Counted from the stretch's first letter, positions 1-8,849 are shown. The stretch is 64,000 nucleotides of DNA from Halothece sp. PCC 7418 (GCF_000317635.1 NC_019779.1:1178001-1242000); one strand, 5' to 3'. Notes: generated by a model not told the origin, from the sequence alone. Numbers and translations: made by a program.

Positions 1-30
1 TTCTTGGTTCTTGGTTATTTGTTATTTGAG

Positions 31-60
31 GCGTTCTATGGAACGTCTTGACATTATTGG
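31..60. repeat. short dispersed repeat around GTTCYATGGAAC
   Basis: A short unit centred on GTTC(T/C)ATGGAACGTCT followed by a GACATTATTGG-like tail. A close relative lies at 29405-29432, between the small gene before the DndD-like ATPase and the YrhK-like gene. The centre of the second copy (GTTCCATGGAAC) is a perfect palindrome. No coding function is visible; it looks like an intergenic dispersed repeat. Confidence 0.5.
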
Positions 61-164
61 TTAAAAGGGACAGGGAAGAGACTCAAAAATTGCTGATATC
101 ATTTCTGCTCAATCCTTCCCTGTGTTCTGTAGAAAAATCTGATCTATAGCAATCCTAAATCAGT

Positions 165-226
165 TGTCCCCCCCAGCAATCCCCCCTTTAATTCCCCCCT
201 TAGTAAGGGGGGATAGGGGGGATCGT
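165..226. repeat. C-run/G-run palindromic repeat
   Basis: Runs of six or seven C and later six G form a hairpin: CCCCCCTT at 194-201 pairs with AAGGGGGG at 205-212 around the loop AGT. The unit ends in GGGGGGATC. Related GATCCCCC/GGGGGATC pairs occur at 30901-30941, and shorter G-run relatives near 27145 and 61262. Such units are common in cyanobacterial intergenic DNA and carry no gene. Confidence 0.6.
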
Positions 227-264
227 CAGTTAATCTACTTTTTACAAATGACATCATACTGCTA

Positions 265-425
265 TATAGCGTTTCTTAGTCTGTTGAGGTACGTAATGGG
301 AGTCGGTGGATGTTCATGTTCATTTTTGATTACTAGAACTGCTGTCCAAAATTTTTGAGATTGTCAAAGAACAACGAACAAAGAACAAAGAACAAAAAAT
401 GTACCTCACCCAAGTCAAAGATTAC
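265..425. repeat. MITE-like element, copy 1 (degenerate)
   Basis: It begins TATAGCGTTTC, continues with TTGAGGTACGTAATG and GAGTCGGTGGATGTTCATG, and ends near GTACCTCA (401-408), a layout shared with the better-preserved copies at 15984-16148 and 63769-63947. The interior differs from those copies and the right end is eroded. It abuts or slightly enters the 3' end of the methyltransferase gene at 422. No transposase is encoded, so it would be a non-autonomous element. The right boundary is approximate. Confidence 0.6.
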
Positions 426-1261
426 AGTTTTCTAATCATAGTTAAGCCATCACGGAGGGGAAGCAAAACTTGTTCCACACGAGGATCATCGGCGACCATT
501 TGATTAAATTGCGCGATCGCGTCACCATTTAGAGTTCGTTTTTCTGGCGGGAGATACGCCTGTCCTTGTAACAAGCTATTATCGACAAAAATATAGCCAC
601 CGTCTTCTAGTAACCCTTCATCTAGCAGGAGGCGATAGTAATCTTTATATTCGGTCTTATCTGCATCCAGAAACGCCAGTTGGAACGTCTGACCATCCGC
701 AGCTAACTTCTTCATGCTGTTAATCGCGGAATCGACCATAATTTCGATTTTTTGACCGTGAGGAGAAACATCAAAGCAGTTGCGACCCAATTGCGCGGTG
801 TAAGGATCGACCTCTAAAGCAACCACACGACCGTTTTCAGGAAGGGCTTCCGCCATAGCTAATGCAGAATAGCCCGTAAACATCCCCACTTCTAAAATCC
901 GTTTTGCGCCTGTCATGTGAACAAACATTTTCAGGGTTTGTCCTTCAATATGACCTGACAGCATTTCTTGTTCTAAACGGCGTACCGTTTCCCCATCAGA
1001 AAACGATTGACTCCAGTCTTCTTCACGGGTTTTGCGATCTAAGTTAGCTAAGGCTTCTGATTCTTGGGTCGTGATTTGTTCCAGATAGGGGTCAAGTCCA
1101 GCACCCAGTTCATAAGCACTTTCGATCGCGCTTTGTAACTGAGAAGAAATCCCTTCTTCTTTTCCTTGTTCCACAATCTGTTCTAACTGCTGAACTAAAA
1201 TCCCCAAGGGAGTTACAGGTCTTGCGGTTTTTTGACTGGGTTTATCGTTAGTGATCGTCAT
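422..1261 (-). CDS. mysB: Mycosporine-type SAM-dependent O-methyltransferase (MysB-like)
   Basis: A 279-residue class I methyltransferase of the O-methyltransferase 3 family. The SAM-binding glycine motif ILEVGMFTGYSALA lies near residue 122, an acidic FLDADK motif near 195 and VDNSLLQGQ near 226. The N-terminal part (FSDGETVRRLEQEMLSGH near 87-104) and the whole architecture closely match the cyanobacterial enzyme that converts desmethyl-4-deoxygadusol to 4-deoxygadusol in mycosporine-like amino acid (sunscreen) synthesis, where it normally follows the DDG synthase gene mysA. Here it stands alone: a repeat lies downstream and a divergent MFS gene upstream, with no mysA, mysC, mysD or mysE in the window. 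Family recognition is firm; the pathway role is inferred from similarity. Confidence 0.8.
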   Translation of the reverse strand: MTITNDKPSQKTARPVTPLGILVQQLEQIVEQGKEEGISSQLQSAIESAYELGAGLDPYLEQITTQESEALANLDRKTREEDWSQSFSDGETVRRLEQEMLSGHIEGQTLKMFVHMTGAKRILEVGMFTGYSALAMAEALPENGRVVALEVDPYTAQLGRNCFDVSPHGQKIEIMVDSAINSMKKLAADGQTFQLAFLDADKTEYKDYYRLLLDEGLLEDGGYIFVDNSLLQGQAYLPPEKRTLNGDAIAQFNQMVADDPRVEQVLLPLRDGLTMIRKL

Positions 1262-1635
1262 TTGCCAATACTCTCTCTTAATACTGCTTTTACATGAGGA
1301 TGATTACAATTTGGCTTTGGCGAGGGAAGCATCGCCGTCCTTATCTTAGAATATTGTTAAGAAAAATGTCACGATCGCGCTGCCATTTTTCAGATTAATC
1401 TTCCTTTTGATTTATAACTTTTCTCTATGTTTACGTCTAAATCCCTGTTATATCTTGTTTTTAGTGCTCAGAGCTTAAAGTATTTCCCTTGATAGATGAC
1501 GCAGCGCTTTCTCAGAATACCTTTAGAAAACTTATTAAAAATCAGAGAAATCCCTATTTTTAGCCAGAAGTGATAAGAACTCTTAAGCGTGTTTTAATTT
1601 TAGGGAGAGTGATGTACCCGTAACCGAAAAGACTA
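1262..1635. other. Divergent intergenic region
   Basis: This 374-bp A/T-rich spacer separates the divergent mysB-like and MFS genes and must hold both promoters. I see HIP1-like CGATCGCGC near 1372 but no convincing operator, small gene or terminator. The MFS start lies in a GACTAATGACAAATGACC repeat at its right edge. Confidence 0.4.
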
Positions 1636-2994
1636 ATGACAAATGACCAACCCTTACCTTTATCCACGCGCATCGCCTACGGAATGGGAGATTTCGGGGC
1701 TTCCATGTCTTTAAATGTCCTGATTATCTTCTTCTTCTTCTTTCTCACCACCGCAGCGAGTGTTCCCCCTAATATTGCAGGAACAATTTTGTTAATCAGT
1801 AAGGGCTGTAATGCGGTTGCAACGCTCTTTGTTGGCCCCTTGAGCGATAATACCCGCACTCGCTGGGGAAGGCGACACACATGGATGTTGGGCAGCGCAC
1901 CAATTATGGCGATTAGCTTTGTATTGCATTGGTGGATTCCGCCACTAACGGGTTGGCAGTTGTATGGGTATTACCTGATTGCTGCAATTTTCTTTCAAGT
2001 GAGTTTTGCTTGCTTTCTCATCCCCTATAGTGCGCTACTGACTGATCTTAGTGACGATAACCAAGAGCACATCCGTCTCAACAGTTGGCGGTTTGGCTTT
2101 GCGATGGGTGCGAGTACCTTTTCACTTTTGTTGATGGAAGGCTTAAATTTTTGGAGTGATCAACCGCAACAGCAACTACCAATTTTAGGAACAGTGTGCG
2201 CGATCGCGCTTTTAGTCTCCATTGGCTGGTGTAGTTGGCAAACTGAGGAAGAAGAAAAGAAAGCAGCTAGCCGTAAGATAAACTTTGGGGACATCAAAAA
2301 AATTGCTCAAAATCGACCCTTTTGGTTTTTATTAGGCATTTACGCTTTATCCTGGATGGCGCTTTTAGTCGCCCCCACCATTTTGCCCTACTTTGTCGTC
2401 AATAACTTGCGTCTCCCCGAATCAGACATCACTTTGATTGCACTGATCATGAAACTCGCCACCTTCGCAGCGATTTTTATTTGGAAACCCATTAGCGCCC
2501 AACTGGGAAAAAAAGCCACGTTTTGGTTTGGAATTAGCCTTTGGGTGATTGGCAACTGTGGACTCTTTTATCTACAACCTGAACAACCCCAATGGATTTA
2601 TCTCATTGCTAGTTTACAAGGGATTGGCATGGCAGCAGCCTATTTGATTCCCCCTTCCATGGTTCCCGAAGCGATTGATTGGAATGAGTTACAAACGGGA
2701 CAACGGCGAGAAGGTGTGTTTAATAGCATTATGTTGTTTGCCAACAAAATGGCGCAAGCAGTGGGCTTATTCTTATTTGGTCAGATTCTAGCGTTGGCGG
2801 GGTTTCAAGAATCTCTCCCTCCTCTTGAACAACCAGAATCGGCATTAGTTACCATTGCCATTACAGTGATTTTATTACCCACCATTCCCTTACTAGCGAG
2901 TTTATTGCTGATCTTCTTCTATCCCATTGACCGTGAAACCCATGAAAAAACTGTCTTTCAACTGCAACAACGTCGAGCCATCGATAATTCCTAA
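1636..2994 (+). CDS. MFS transporter, GPH (glycoside-pentoside-hexuronide) cation symporter type
   Basis: A 452-residue integral membrane protein with about 12 hydrophobic segments. The N-terminus GMGDFGASM, followed by a very hydrophobic first helix, and the loop SDNTRTRWGRRHTWM (near residues 70-85) are typical of the MelB/GPH family, which couples sugar or glycoside uptake to Na+ or H+. A second-half hallmark is PSMVPEAIDWNELQTGQRREG near 340-360. The substrate cannot be read from sequence. The ATG at 1636 lies inside a short repeat; the preceding GGGAGAG is a rather distant ribosome site. The gene is divergent from mysB, and an IS200/IS605 element begins just after its stop. Confidence 0.75.
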   Translation: MTNDQPLPLSTRIAYGMGDFGASMSLNVLIIFFFFFLTTAASVPPNIAGTILLISKGCNAVATLFVGPLSDNTRTRWGRRHTWMLGSAPIMAISFVLHWWIPPLTGWQLYGYYLIAAIFFQVSFACFLIPYSALLTDLSDDNQEHIRLNSWRFGFAMGASTFSLLLMEGLNFWSDQPQQQLPILGTVCAIALLVSIGWCSWQTEEEEKKAASRKINFGDIKKIAQNRPFWFLLGIYALSWMALLVAPTILPYFVVNNLRLPESDITLIALIMKLATFAAIFIWKPISAQLGKKATFWFGISLWVIGNCGLFYLQPEQPQWIYLIASLQGIGMAAAYLIPPSMVPEAIDWNELQTGQRREGVFNSIMLFANKMAQAVGLFLFGQILALAGFQESLPPLEQPESALVTIAITVILLPTIPLLASLLLIFFYPIDRETHEKTVFQLQQRRAIDNS

Positions 2995-3055
2995 TCTCTG
3001 AATCTTAATATGAAGCCTCCCCCACCTGCTAGCGCGAGGTGGGGGTGTCGCAATG

Positions 3056-4405
3056 CTAACCTGTAGATACTGCCGTATCCCACAGGTCACACAGACAAGC
3101 CCAGCTTCTAGGCGAACGTCCAGAACGTTTGCTGGAACGCTCCTCACGGTCATTTCTGCGCGTGAGCTTAAGGATGCCTCTTGCCCCGATATTCTGCGCT
3201 CCGTTTAGGTCTGCTGAATAGCGCTTGCCCGAGTTAAATTTTGCCAGTGCATAGTTCTTGGAGTCGCGCTTTACTTCCCCAGAACCGTCATAAGCCAGCT
3301 TGGATGTGTACGCCGCAATCACATCCACCACTTTGCCGCCAACCTCTCGCCACTTCATCTCAGTAAAGTCTCGAATCATGGCCTTGAGCCACCCGTGGAA
3401 ACGTTGTCGGAGGTTGGATCGTTTCCGTCCGCCCCTAGCTTTCCACCCCTTCAGGTTCTCAAACACAACGGCATCTGCATTGAATGTTTGTGCAATCTGC
3501 ACGATGCGCTTTGAGACGATGTGACCAATCTGTTGGTTGATATTGCGACACTTTCGATAGGTATTGGAGCAGAATCCCTTGTGGAGTTTCCCGCCCTTGC
3601 CCATCGTTTTACTGGCTCTCATGGACACTGATTTCAGTCGTTTGTCTCGGCGGTCTATGTCTCTTCCAGGGTGAACAAATTCACGATGGATTACAGTACC
3701 GCTGTTGTCCACAACTGCAACCGTCGCTGTGGTGTTGATACCCAAATCCACAGCAACAACAACGCCATCGCCCTGACGCTTTGGAGGATGGCACTCAAAT
3801 GGAACTGATAGGTGACAGGTGCTCTCGTTGAAAATCAGGTAAGGCGACAGCATCTTGTTGCTATCAACCTCATGACGTTCTCTGAGTCCGGTAATCTGAA
3901 CGGTTGTCCAGACCCAATCAGTTCCCGTAAAAACCTTGATTTCGACAAATTCGTAGCCATGCAGCTTGTAGCACTGCCCCCGGTACAGGGCTGGGTAACA
4001 GCCTGCATTCGCATTCAGCATGGGTGGCTTGGCATCTTTACGTTTGCGGTTGCCGCTTTGCCATTCCTGATAACGAGTCAGATAGCTGCTGACTTGGCCG
4101 GCGGCAAACATGATTGCCACCCTGCGGTAATAGCTAGGGAATTTGTGAAAGACCCTATCCACCAGCGCATACCGAGGCGTTGGATTCTTTGCTGTGGCGT
4201 GAATTAGTCGCTCGACAGCAGGCACTAATTCATTGCTGGACAGCCTCCCCAGTTCAGCCCAATGGGTAAAGACAATCCCGACCAAATATTGACACAGACG
4301 ACGATAGACCTGAACCGTTTCAGAAAACAGCACTCGCTGTTCATCGGTTGGGTTCAGCGTCCACTTGTCGGTGCGAATGATTTTAGTCGGTTTCTTTGTT
4401 AGCAT
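3056..4405 (-). CDS. tnpB: TnpB, RNA-guided RuvC-like nuclease of IS200/IS605
   Basis: A 449-residue OrfB/TnpB protein. The RuvC catalytic triad is visible: Asp220 in VAVDLGINTT, Glu316 in VVFENLKGW and Asp399 in SADLNGAQNIGARG. In studied TnpBs the protein is guided by an omega-RNA from the element's right end and re-cleaves donor sites. Between the Glu and last Asp motifs the usual four-cysteine zinc ribbon is missing: the segment after AAYTSKLAYDGSG has no cysteine. The same segment type occurs in a recognisable cyanobacterial TnpB lineage, so this is probably natural divergence and not decay. It is divergent from tnpA across 19 bp that contain repeated AGCTATAGT. Confidence 0.85.
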   Translation of the reverse strand: MLTKKPTKIIRTDKWTLNPTDEQRVLFSETVQVYRRLCQYLVGIVFTHWAELGRLSSNELVPAVERLIHATAKNPTPRYALVDRVFHKFPSYYRRVAIMFAAGQVSSYLTRYQEWQSGNRKRKDAKPPMLNANAGCYPALYRGQCYKLHGYEFVEIKVFTGTDWVWTTVQITGLRERHEVDSNKMLSPYLIFNESTCHLSVPFECHPPKRQGDGVVVAVDLGINTTATVAVVDNSGTVIHREFVHPGRDIDRRDKRLKSVSMRASKTMGKGGKLHKGFCSNTYRKCRNINQQIGHIVSKRIVQIAQTFNADAVVFENLKGWKARGGRKRSNLRQRFHGWLKAMIRDFTEMKWREVGGKVVDVIAAYTSKLAYDGSGEVKRDSKNYALAKFNSGKRYSADLNGAQNIGARGILKLTRRNDREERSSKRSGRSPRSWACLCDLWDTAVSTG

Positions 4406-4424
4406 AGCTATAGTTTAGCGCATA

Positions 4425-4844
4425 GTGATAGCTATAGTGACAAAATTAAGAAGTTTCGCTCATACTGTTGCCCTGATTAAAATACACGTTGTTTTTGTAA
4501 CTAAATATCGGCACCCAGTTATTCACGGTGACATAGAAGACGATATCAAAAATCTGGCGATGAACATCTGCCAGAAAAACGACTGTATTTTGGAGGACGC
4601 AAAGGCAGACTTGGGCGCAAACGACCATATACACCTGCTAATTGACTTGGCTCCTAAAGTGTCTGTGTCCCGCTTGTGCAACACAATTAAGACCGTGACC
4701 AGCAGGGAGATTAGGAAGCGGTATGCCGAAGAACTAAAGCCCTACTACTGGAAGCCCGTTTTTTGGAAGCGAGGATTTAGCGCGATTTCCTGTGGGGGTG
4801 CGCCACTATCGGTTCTAAAGCAGTACATAGAAAATCAGGGCTAG
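4425..4844 (+). CDS. tnpA: TnpA, Y1 HUH transposase of IS200/IS605
   Basis: A 139-residue protein with the HUH motif His68-Ile69-His70 in NDHIHLLIDL and the presumed nucleophilic tyrosine at Tyr134 (LKQYIENQG). VVFVTKYR near residue 22 is the common N-terminal block of Y1 transposases. It acts as a dimer that cuts and rejoins single-stranded element ends. The start shown is GTG at 4425; no ATG is nearby in a good position. Length and motifs are complete, so the element may be autonomous. Confidence 0.85.
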   Translation: MIAIVTKLRSFAHTVALIKIHVVFVTKYRHPVIHGDIEDDIKNLAMNICQKNDCILEDAKADLGANDHIHLLIDLAPKVSVSRLCNTIKTVTSREIRKRYAEELKPYYWKPVFWKRGFSAISCGGAPLSVLKQYIENQG

Positions 4845-4982
4845 GATGATTAGTTGCTGCCGTTCCTTAACCCCCACCTGCCGTGGGCGAGGTGGGGGAA
4901 TGCGTCACTCATTTGGTTCAAAAAATCCAGAAAACTTGGTACTGTAGCTAAGAGGGGTTAACTATTCATAAGAGCGTAGTTT

Positions 4983-5846
4983 ATGGAAACGATTTGGGAA
5001 CTTGATTTCTACTCTCGTCCAATTCGAGATGAAAATAATAAAAAGCTATGGGAAGTCTTAATCTGCGAAAGCCCTCTACAAGCGAACACAACCGAAGGGG
5101 AACTATTTCGCTATAGCAAGTTTTGTTCGGCGCAAAATGTGAACTCGATTTTCCTGCAAGAAGCCCTCAATGAGGCAATGGAAAAATCAGGGACGACCCC
5201 CAAAAAAATTCGCTTCTTTCGTCGTCAGATGAATAATATGATTACGAAAGCCTGTGAGGATTTAGAAATTACAGCCCTTCCCAGTCGGCGCACCTATGCT
5301 TTACAGAAGTGGCTGCAAGAGCGGTTAGACCAAGTGTATCCCCAACAAGAAGGCTATGATGAAACGGCGGTGACCAATGCTTCGGTGCAATATCCTGCGG
5401 AAAATGCCGTGATTCTTCCTGATGCGATTCGGGGGGATAAAGGGGATAAATGGGCTTTTGTGACACTGGAAGCGCAAGCCTTCCAAGAGATGGAAGACTG
5501 GGATATTAGTTTTGGCGAAGGTTTTCCTCTCTCTTTATTTGAGTTAGCCCCAGAAACAAAAGTTCCTGGGTTAGTGATTTTTTCACCCCGGGCGATGCCG
5601 TTTGCTGGTTGGATGTCGGGGATTGAACTGTCGCAGATTCAACTACAAGAGGGGAGTTTACCGCGTTTGGTGTTGCAGACAGGAAGTAGTGATTGCTGGA
5701 TTTTGGCAGATATTACGAACCCAGAAACTCTGAAGGAAGCGCAAGGGTTTGCTGCTGCGAAGAAAGATGCAAAAGGGGTTCATTTCTTAGCGATTCAAAC
5801 TGATCCCAGTTCAGAATCGTTTGCAGGATTTTGGTTACTCGCATGA
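4983..5846 (+). CDS. Tab2/Atab2-family RNA-binding protein
   Basis: A 287-residue protein opening with WELDFYSRPIRDENNKKLWE, the signature of the Tab2/Atab2 (DUF1092) family. In chloroplasts, members bind RNA and promote translation of photosystem I core mRNA; the cyanobacterial role is inferred by homology. Other conserved blocks are FFRRQMNNMI (near 78), LPSRRTYAL (near 100) and the glycine/tryptophan-rich C-terminus with CWILAD. No membrane segment or signal peptide is visible. The stop overlaps the next ATG (ATGA), so it is translationally coupled to the TldE-like gene. Confidence 0.85.
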   Translation: METIWELDFYSRPIRDENNKKLWEVLICESPLQANTTEGELFRYSKFCSAQNVNSIFLQEALNEAMEKSGTTPKKIRFFRRQMNNMITKACEDLEITALPSRRTYALQKWLQERLDQVYPQQEGYDETAVTNASVQYPAENAVILPDAIRGDKGDKWAFVTLEAQAFQEMEDWDISFGEGFPLSLFELAPETKVPGLVIFSPRAMPFAGWMSGIELSQIQLQEGSLPRLVLQTGSSDCWILADITNPETLKEAQGFAAAKKDAKGVHFLAIQTDPSSESFAGFWLLA

Positions 5847-7123
5847 TCAACCCAGAAGAAATTTTAGAAACTGCACAGAAAGCAGGGGCAGAGGAAGCAG
5901 AGGTCTATCAAATGATTTCCCATTCCCATCCTGTGTATTTTGAGGCAAATCGCTTAAAACAACTGGAAACCACGGAATCAGAAGGGATTGCGCTGCGGGT
6001 GTGGCGAGAGGGTGCGCCTGGGGTAACGGTGGCGTATGGAGAGGTTACCCCAGAAGCCCTGGTGGAACGGGCGTTGGCGTTATGTCCGTTAAATCCTCCT
6101 GAAACGATTGAACTGAGCGCGGATCATCGCCAAGTTTATCCCACACAGGGGAATCTTGTCTCTAGAGATGAGTTAGTGACAATCGGGAATGATGCTGTGG
6201 CGCAAGTATCTGCTCTTAATTCTAGTGTGATTTGTAGCGGGGAACTGGACTGTGAACAACATACCACTCGTCTTATTAACACACGCGGAACAGATTGTCA
6301 ATATACCGACATCAATCTTAGTGCTTTTTTCCAAGTGGAATGGGTGCGAGGCGAAGATTTTTTAGGGATTACTGATGGTGTTGAATCGGCGGATCGCCTT
6401 GATTTAGAAGCTGTACAGCAACGGATTGCACAGGGGATGAGGTGGGCGCGGGAAACGGTTTCTCCCCCACAAGGGCGCGTTCCCATCATTTTTACTCCTA
6501 AATCGGCCCCTCTCTTCTGGGAAATGGTGATTGCTGCCCTCAATGGAAAGCGCGTCTGGGAAGGATCTTCTCCTTGGGCCGATCGCGCAGGGGAACAGGT
6601 GATCTCAGATCAAATTACACTGTGGCAAGATCCGACACGGAATCCTGAACGGTGTCCCTTTGATGATGAGGGAACGCCAACCCAACACCTAACTTTAATT
6701 GAGAAAGGACAGTTAAAAACATTTTATCGCGATCGCGCGATCGGACGCTTACTGGGAAGCAATAGCACAGGGAATGGGTTTCGTCCCAGTTTAGGGCGTT
6801 ATCCTACTCCCAGTTTAATCAATTTAATTGTTGCACCTGGAAACGGAACGTTAGAAACTCTCATTTCGCAGTTGGATCAGGGACTGCTGATTGATCAACT
6901 CCTCGGAGGCGATACCGATCTCTCAGGAGATTTCTCAGCCAATATTGAACTCGGTTATCGGGTGGAAAAAGGACAGGTTACAGGTCGCGTTAAGGATACG
7001 ATGGTCGCAGGGAACATTTACACCGCGCTAAATCATCTCCTTGCTTTGGGGGAAGATAGCCAGATTAATGAATCTTATGTTACTCCCTCGGTGATGGTTG
7101 ATCGGTTATCCGTGGTGAGTTAA
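5843..7123 (+). CDS. TldD/PmbA-family protein (TldE-like subunit)
   Basis: A 426-residue protein of the TldD/PmbA family, whose two subunits form a modulator or protease complex known for microcin B17 maturation and CcdA turnover. GAEEAEVYQ near the N-terminus, the FEANRLKQLETTESEGIALRV block and the glycine-rich C-terminal region (LLGGDTDLSGDFSANIELGYRVE) fit the family. No HExxH zinc motif is present, so this is the PmbA/TldE-type partner and not TldD. I chose ATG at 5843 because it overlaps the tab2 stop in ATGA; the upstream TTG would lie deeper in tab2. It meets the glycerate kinase gene tail-to-tail with a 4-bp overlap. Confidence 0.85.
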   Translation: MINPEEILETAQKAGAEEAEVYQMISHSHPVYFEANRLKQLETTESEGIALRVWREGAPGVTVAYGEVTPEALVERALALCPLNPPETIELSADHRQVYPTQGNLVSRDELVTIGNDAVAQVSALNSSVICSGELDCEQHTTRLINTRGTDCQYTDINLSAFFQVEWVRGEDFLGITDGVESADRLDLEAVQQRIAQGMRWARETVSPPQGRVPIIFTPKSAPLFWEMVIAALNGKRVWEGSSPWADRAGEQVISDQITLWQDPTRNPERCPFDDEGTPTQHLTLIEKGQLKTFYRDRAIGRLLGSNSTGNGFRPSLGRYPTPSLINLIVAPGNGTLETLISQLDQGLLIDQLLGGDTDLSGDFSANIELGYRVEKGQVTGRVKDTMVAGNIYTALNHLLALGEDSQINESYVTPSVMVDRLSVVS

Positions 7124-8133
7124 GAAAGTTTTGTTGGGAGATGATTCTCATCAATTTCAATGACTAGATCGACCCCTCGCCTACTTTCGATTAAGGGAGT
7201 TATAAATAATTCAGGATGCAGCGATCGCCAAAAGTATTCCACAAACTGATCAATCTCTGCTGCACTCATTCCTGATTTTCCTTGGGCGATCATTTTTTGT
7301 TCTGCTTCTTTGCGTAATCTTTGACTCAAACGGTAATCAACAGGAGACAAAATAATTAATCCATCTAAACGATTCCACAAGGGAAGATAAGCGGTTAAAC
7401 GACGATTATTATCTTTTGCAAACTGACGATCGGCTTCCGTTGTAATCGGTGGCGGTGGCGATTCAAAAACGCTTTCTGCGACGGGTTGAACGCCAATAAA
7501 CCAGCCTTCAAATAGTAAGATATCAATGGGTTGGTGAATGATTTCTGGCGTAGCGCGATCGCCCATTCCATTAAATGCTGACTTATCAAATCGCGGAATT
7601 GAAATGGGTATTTTTCCCTCTCGAATTTGGTCTAATAATTCAATACCAATCTCAACATCATGGGTTCCAGGAGGACCCCTCCAGACTAATCTTGGATCGT
7701 CTTTTTGTAGTTGTTGACGATCAGCATAAGTTTTATATAAATCATCAATGGAAAGCGTCACCGTATGATATCCCAGTTCATTTAAAAGTAAACGCAGAAT
7801 CGTTGAGAGGGTAGTTTTTCCTGTTCCCTGAAGCCCGAGAATTCCTTGGATGATCGCTGAAGGTTTCTGGTCTTTTTTAGCTGCAATTTGTAAGGCTAAA
7901 GGAAGCCACACTTTCCACAATAAGTCTAAACGGTCTGCTTCTGATAAGCGAATATCAGAACAATAATGCTTAATTGCTGAGTATGCTGTAGGAAAAAAAT
8001 CAAGCTCTTTTTGTATAGATGGTTCAGGGGACAGCAAGCGCGATTTTGCTAGTGAGACTACTTCTTCTTGAGTAATCCCTTGCTGGTCTATAACTTTACT
8101 GAGAGCAGGAATTATAAAGTTTTTTGAATTCAT
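7120..8133 (-). CDS. glyK: D-glycerate 3-kinase (plant/cyanobacterial type)
   Basis: A 337-residue P-loop kinase. Walker A is GLQGTGKTT near residue 99, followed by LSIDDLYKTYADR near 127 and the WRGPPGTHD motif near 149 that marks the GLYK family. PRFDKSAFNGMGDR and LLFEGWFIG follow. The enzyme phosphorylates glycerate to 3-phosphoglycerate, the last step of photorespiration, returning carbon to the Calvin cycle. It appears monocistronic, with VapC downstream of its promoter region on the same strand and the TldE-like gene converging at its 3' end. Confidence 0.88.
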   Translation of the reverse strand: MNSKNFIIPALSKVIDQQGITQEEVVSLAKSRLLSPEPSIQKELDFFPTAYSAIKHYCSDIRLSEADRLDLLWKVWLPLALQIAAKKDQKPSAIIQGILGLQGTGKTTLSTILRLLLNELGYHTVTLSIDDLYKTYADRQQLQKDDPRLVWRGPPGTHDVEIGIELLDQIREGKIPISIPRFDKSAFNGMGDRATPEIIHQPIDILLFEGWFIGVQPVAESVFESPPPPITTEADRQFAKDNNRRLTAYLPLWNRLDGLIILSPVDYRLSQRLRKEAEQKMIAQGKSGMSAAEIDQFVEYFWRSLHPELFITPLIESRRGVDLVIEIDENHLPTKLS

Positions 8134-8196
8134 AAAATATCCAAGACTAATATAAAAATCTTACTAGAATTTAATATATTAATACTGCTTCAAACC

Positions 8197-8601
8197 TCAC
8201 AATTTAATCCAGTTTTCTACATTTAACTGCTTAATCCGTTTAAATTCTTTTTCATTATTAGTGATCAAAGTTAAACTATATGAAAGTGCTATAGCAGCAA
8301 TTTGTAAATCCATCGGTCCAATGATTTTTCCTTCTTGTTCTAAGATCGCGCGGATATAGCCACACCAATCGGCAGCACCTTCATCAAACGGTAAAACTTC
8401 CAGAGGAGAAACAAACTGACGGATTGCTTGTCGATTGACCTCCAAAAGTTGACTTTTATAAACCCCATACATCAATTCATAAAGAGTAATCGTTGATATA
8501 CAAATCTCTCCAACTTGATAGTCTTGGAGTCGTTCTAGCACAGATGGAGGTTGCTTTTTGATAATGTAGATGCAGATATTAGTGTCTAATAAAACTTTCA
8601 T
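8197..8601 (-). CDS. vapC: VapC-type PIN-domain toxin
   Basis: A 134-residue PIN-domain ribonuclease. The acidic active-site residues are Asp in KVLLDTNICIY near the N-terminus, Glu in TLYELMYG near 42, Asp in GPMDLQIAA near 97 and Asn/Glu in TNNEKEF near 116. Such toxins cleave RNA and are held inactive by a partner antitoxin. The ATG at 8601 overlaps the antitoxin stop (ATGA), which favours it over the TTG one codon upstream. The coupled upstream AbrB-like gene makes this a standard VapBC module. Confidence 0.88.
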   Translation of the reverse strand: MKVLLDTNICIYIIKKQPPSVLERLQDYQVGEICISTITLYELMYGVYKSQLLEVNRQAIRQFVSPLEVLPFDEGAADWCGYIRAILEQEGKIIGPMDLQIAAIALSYSLTLITNNEKEFKRIKQLNVENWIKL

Positions 8602-8834
8602 CAAAACATATCTTCCCTAGTATCAAAAGGAAGTTGTTCGGGACGTTCTTCCAGAAAATCTTCTGAAAATAACTCTAGTGAATCCAGCAGGTCATCAAAC
8701 CCCTCCGAGACAGGTTCAATGAGAAGTCCTCTCCCATATCGAGAAATTTTCACTCGCTTTCCAGAAAGTCGATAATCTCGTGGAATTCTAACTTCTTGGG
8801 AATACCCATGCTTAGAAAGACGTGTATATTGCAT
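8601..8834 (-). CDS. vapB: VapB-type AbrB-fold antitoxin
   Basis: A 77-residue antitoxin with an N-terminal swapped-hairpin AbrB/SpoVT domain (MQYTRLSKHGYSQEVRIP, then GKRVKISRYGRGLLIEP) and an acidic C-terminal tail expected to wrap the toxin. I chose ATG at 8834 because it has a good ribosome site (GAAAAGG, 2-3 bases before ATG) and because the promoter -10 at 8871-8876 would put the transcript start very near the alternative ATG at 8858. It is transcribed with vapC through a 4-bp overlap. Autorepression through the palindrome upstream is likely. Confidence 0.82.
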   Translation of the reverse strand: MQYTRLSKHGYSQEVRIPRDYRLSGKRVKISRYGRGLLIEPVSEGFDDLLDSLELFSEDFLEERPEQLPFDTREDMF

Positions 8835-8849
8835 AGCCTTTTCATTTGT

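Larger units (their letters stand above)
3011..4900. mobile_element. Complete IS200/IS605-family element (tnpA + tnpB, divergent)
   Basis: Two divergent genes, tnpB (minus) and tnpA (plus), are bounded by subterminal hairpins instead of terminal inverted repeats. One hairpin has arms CCCCCACCT at 3019-3027 and AGGTGGGGG at 3037-3045; the other has the same arms at 4871-4879 and 4890-4898. This is the organisation of IS605, which moves as single-stranded DNA. By analogy the tnpA-proximal end (right in this window) is LE and the tnpB-proximal end is RE. It sits between the MFS stop and tab2 and appears intact. Exact cleavage sites were not assigned. Confidence 0.85.
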
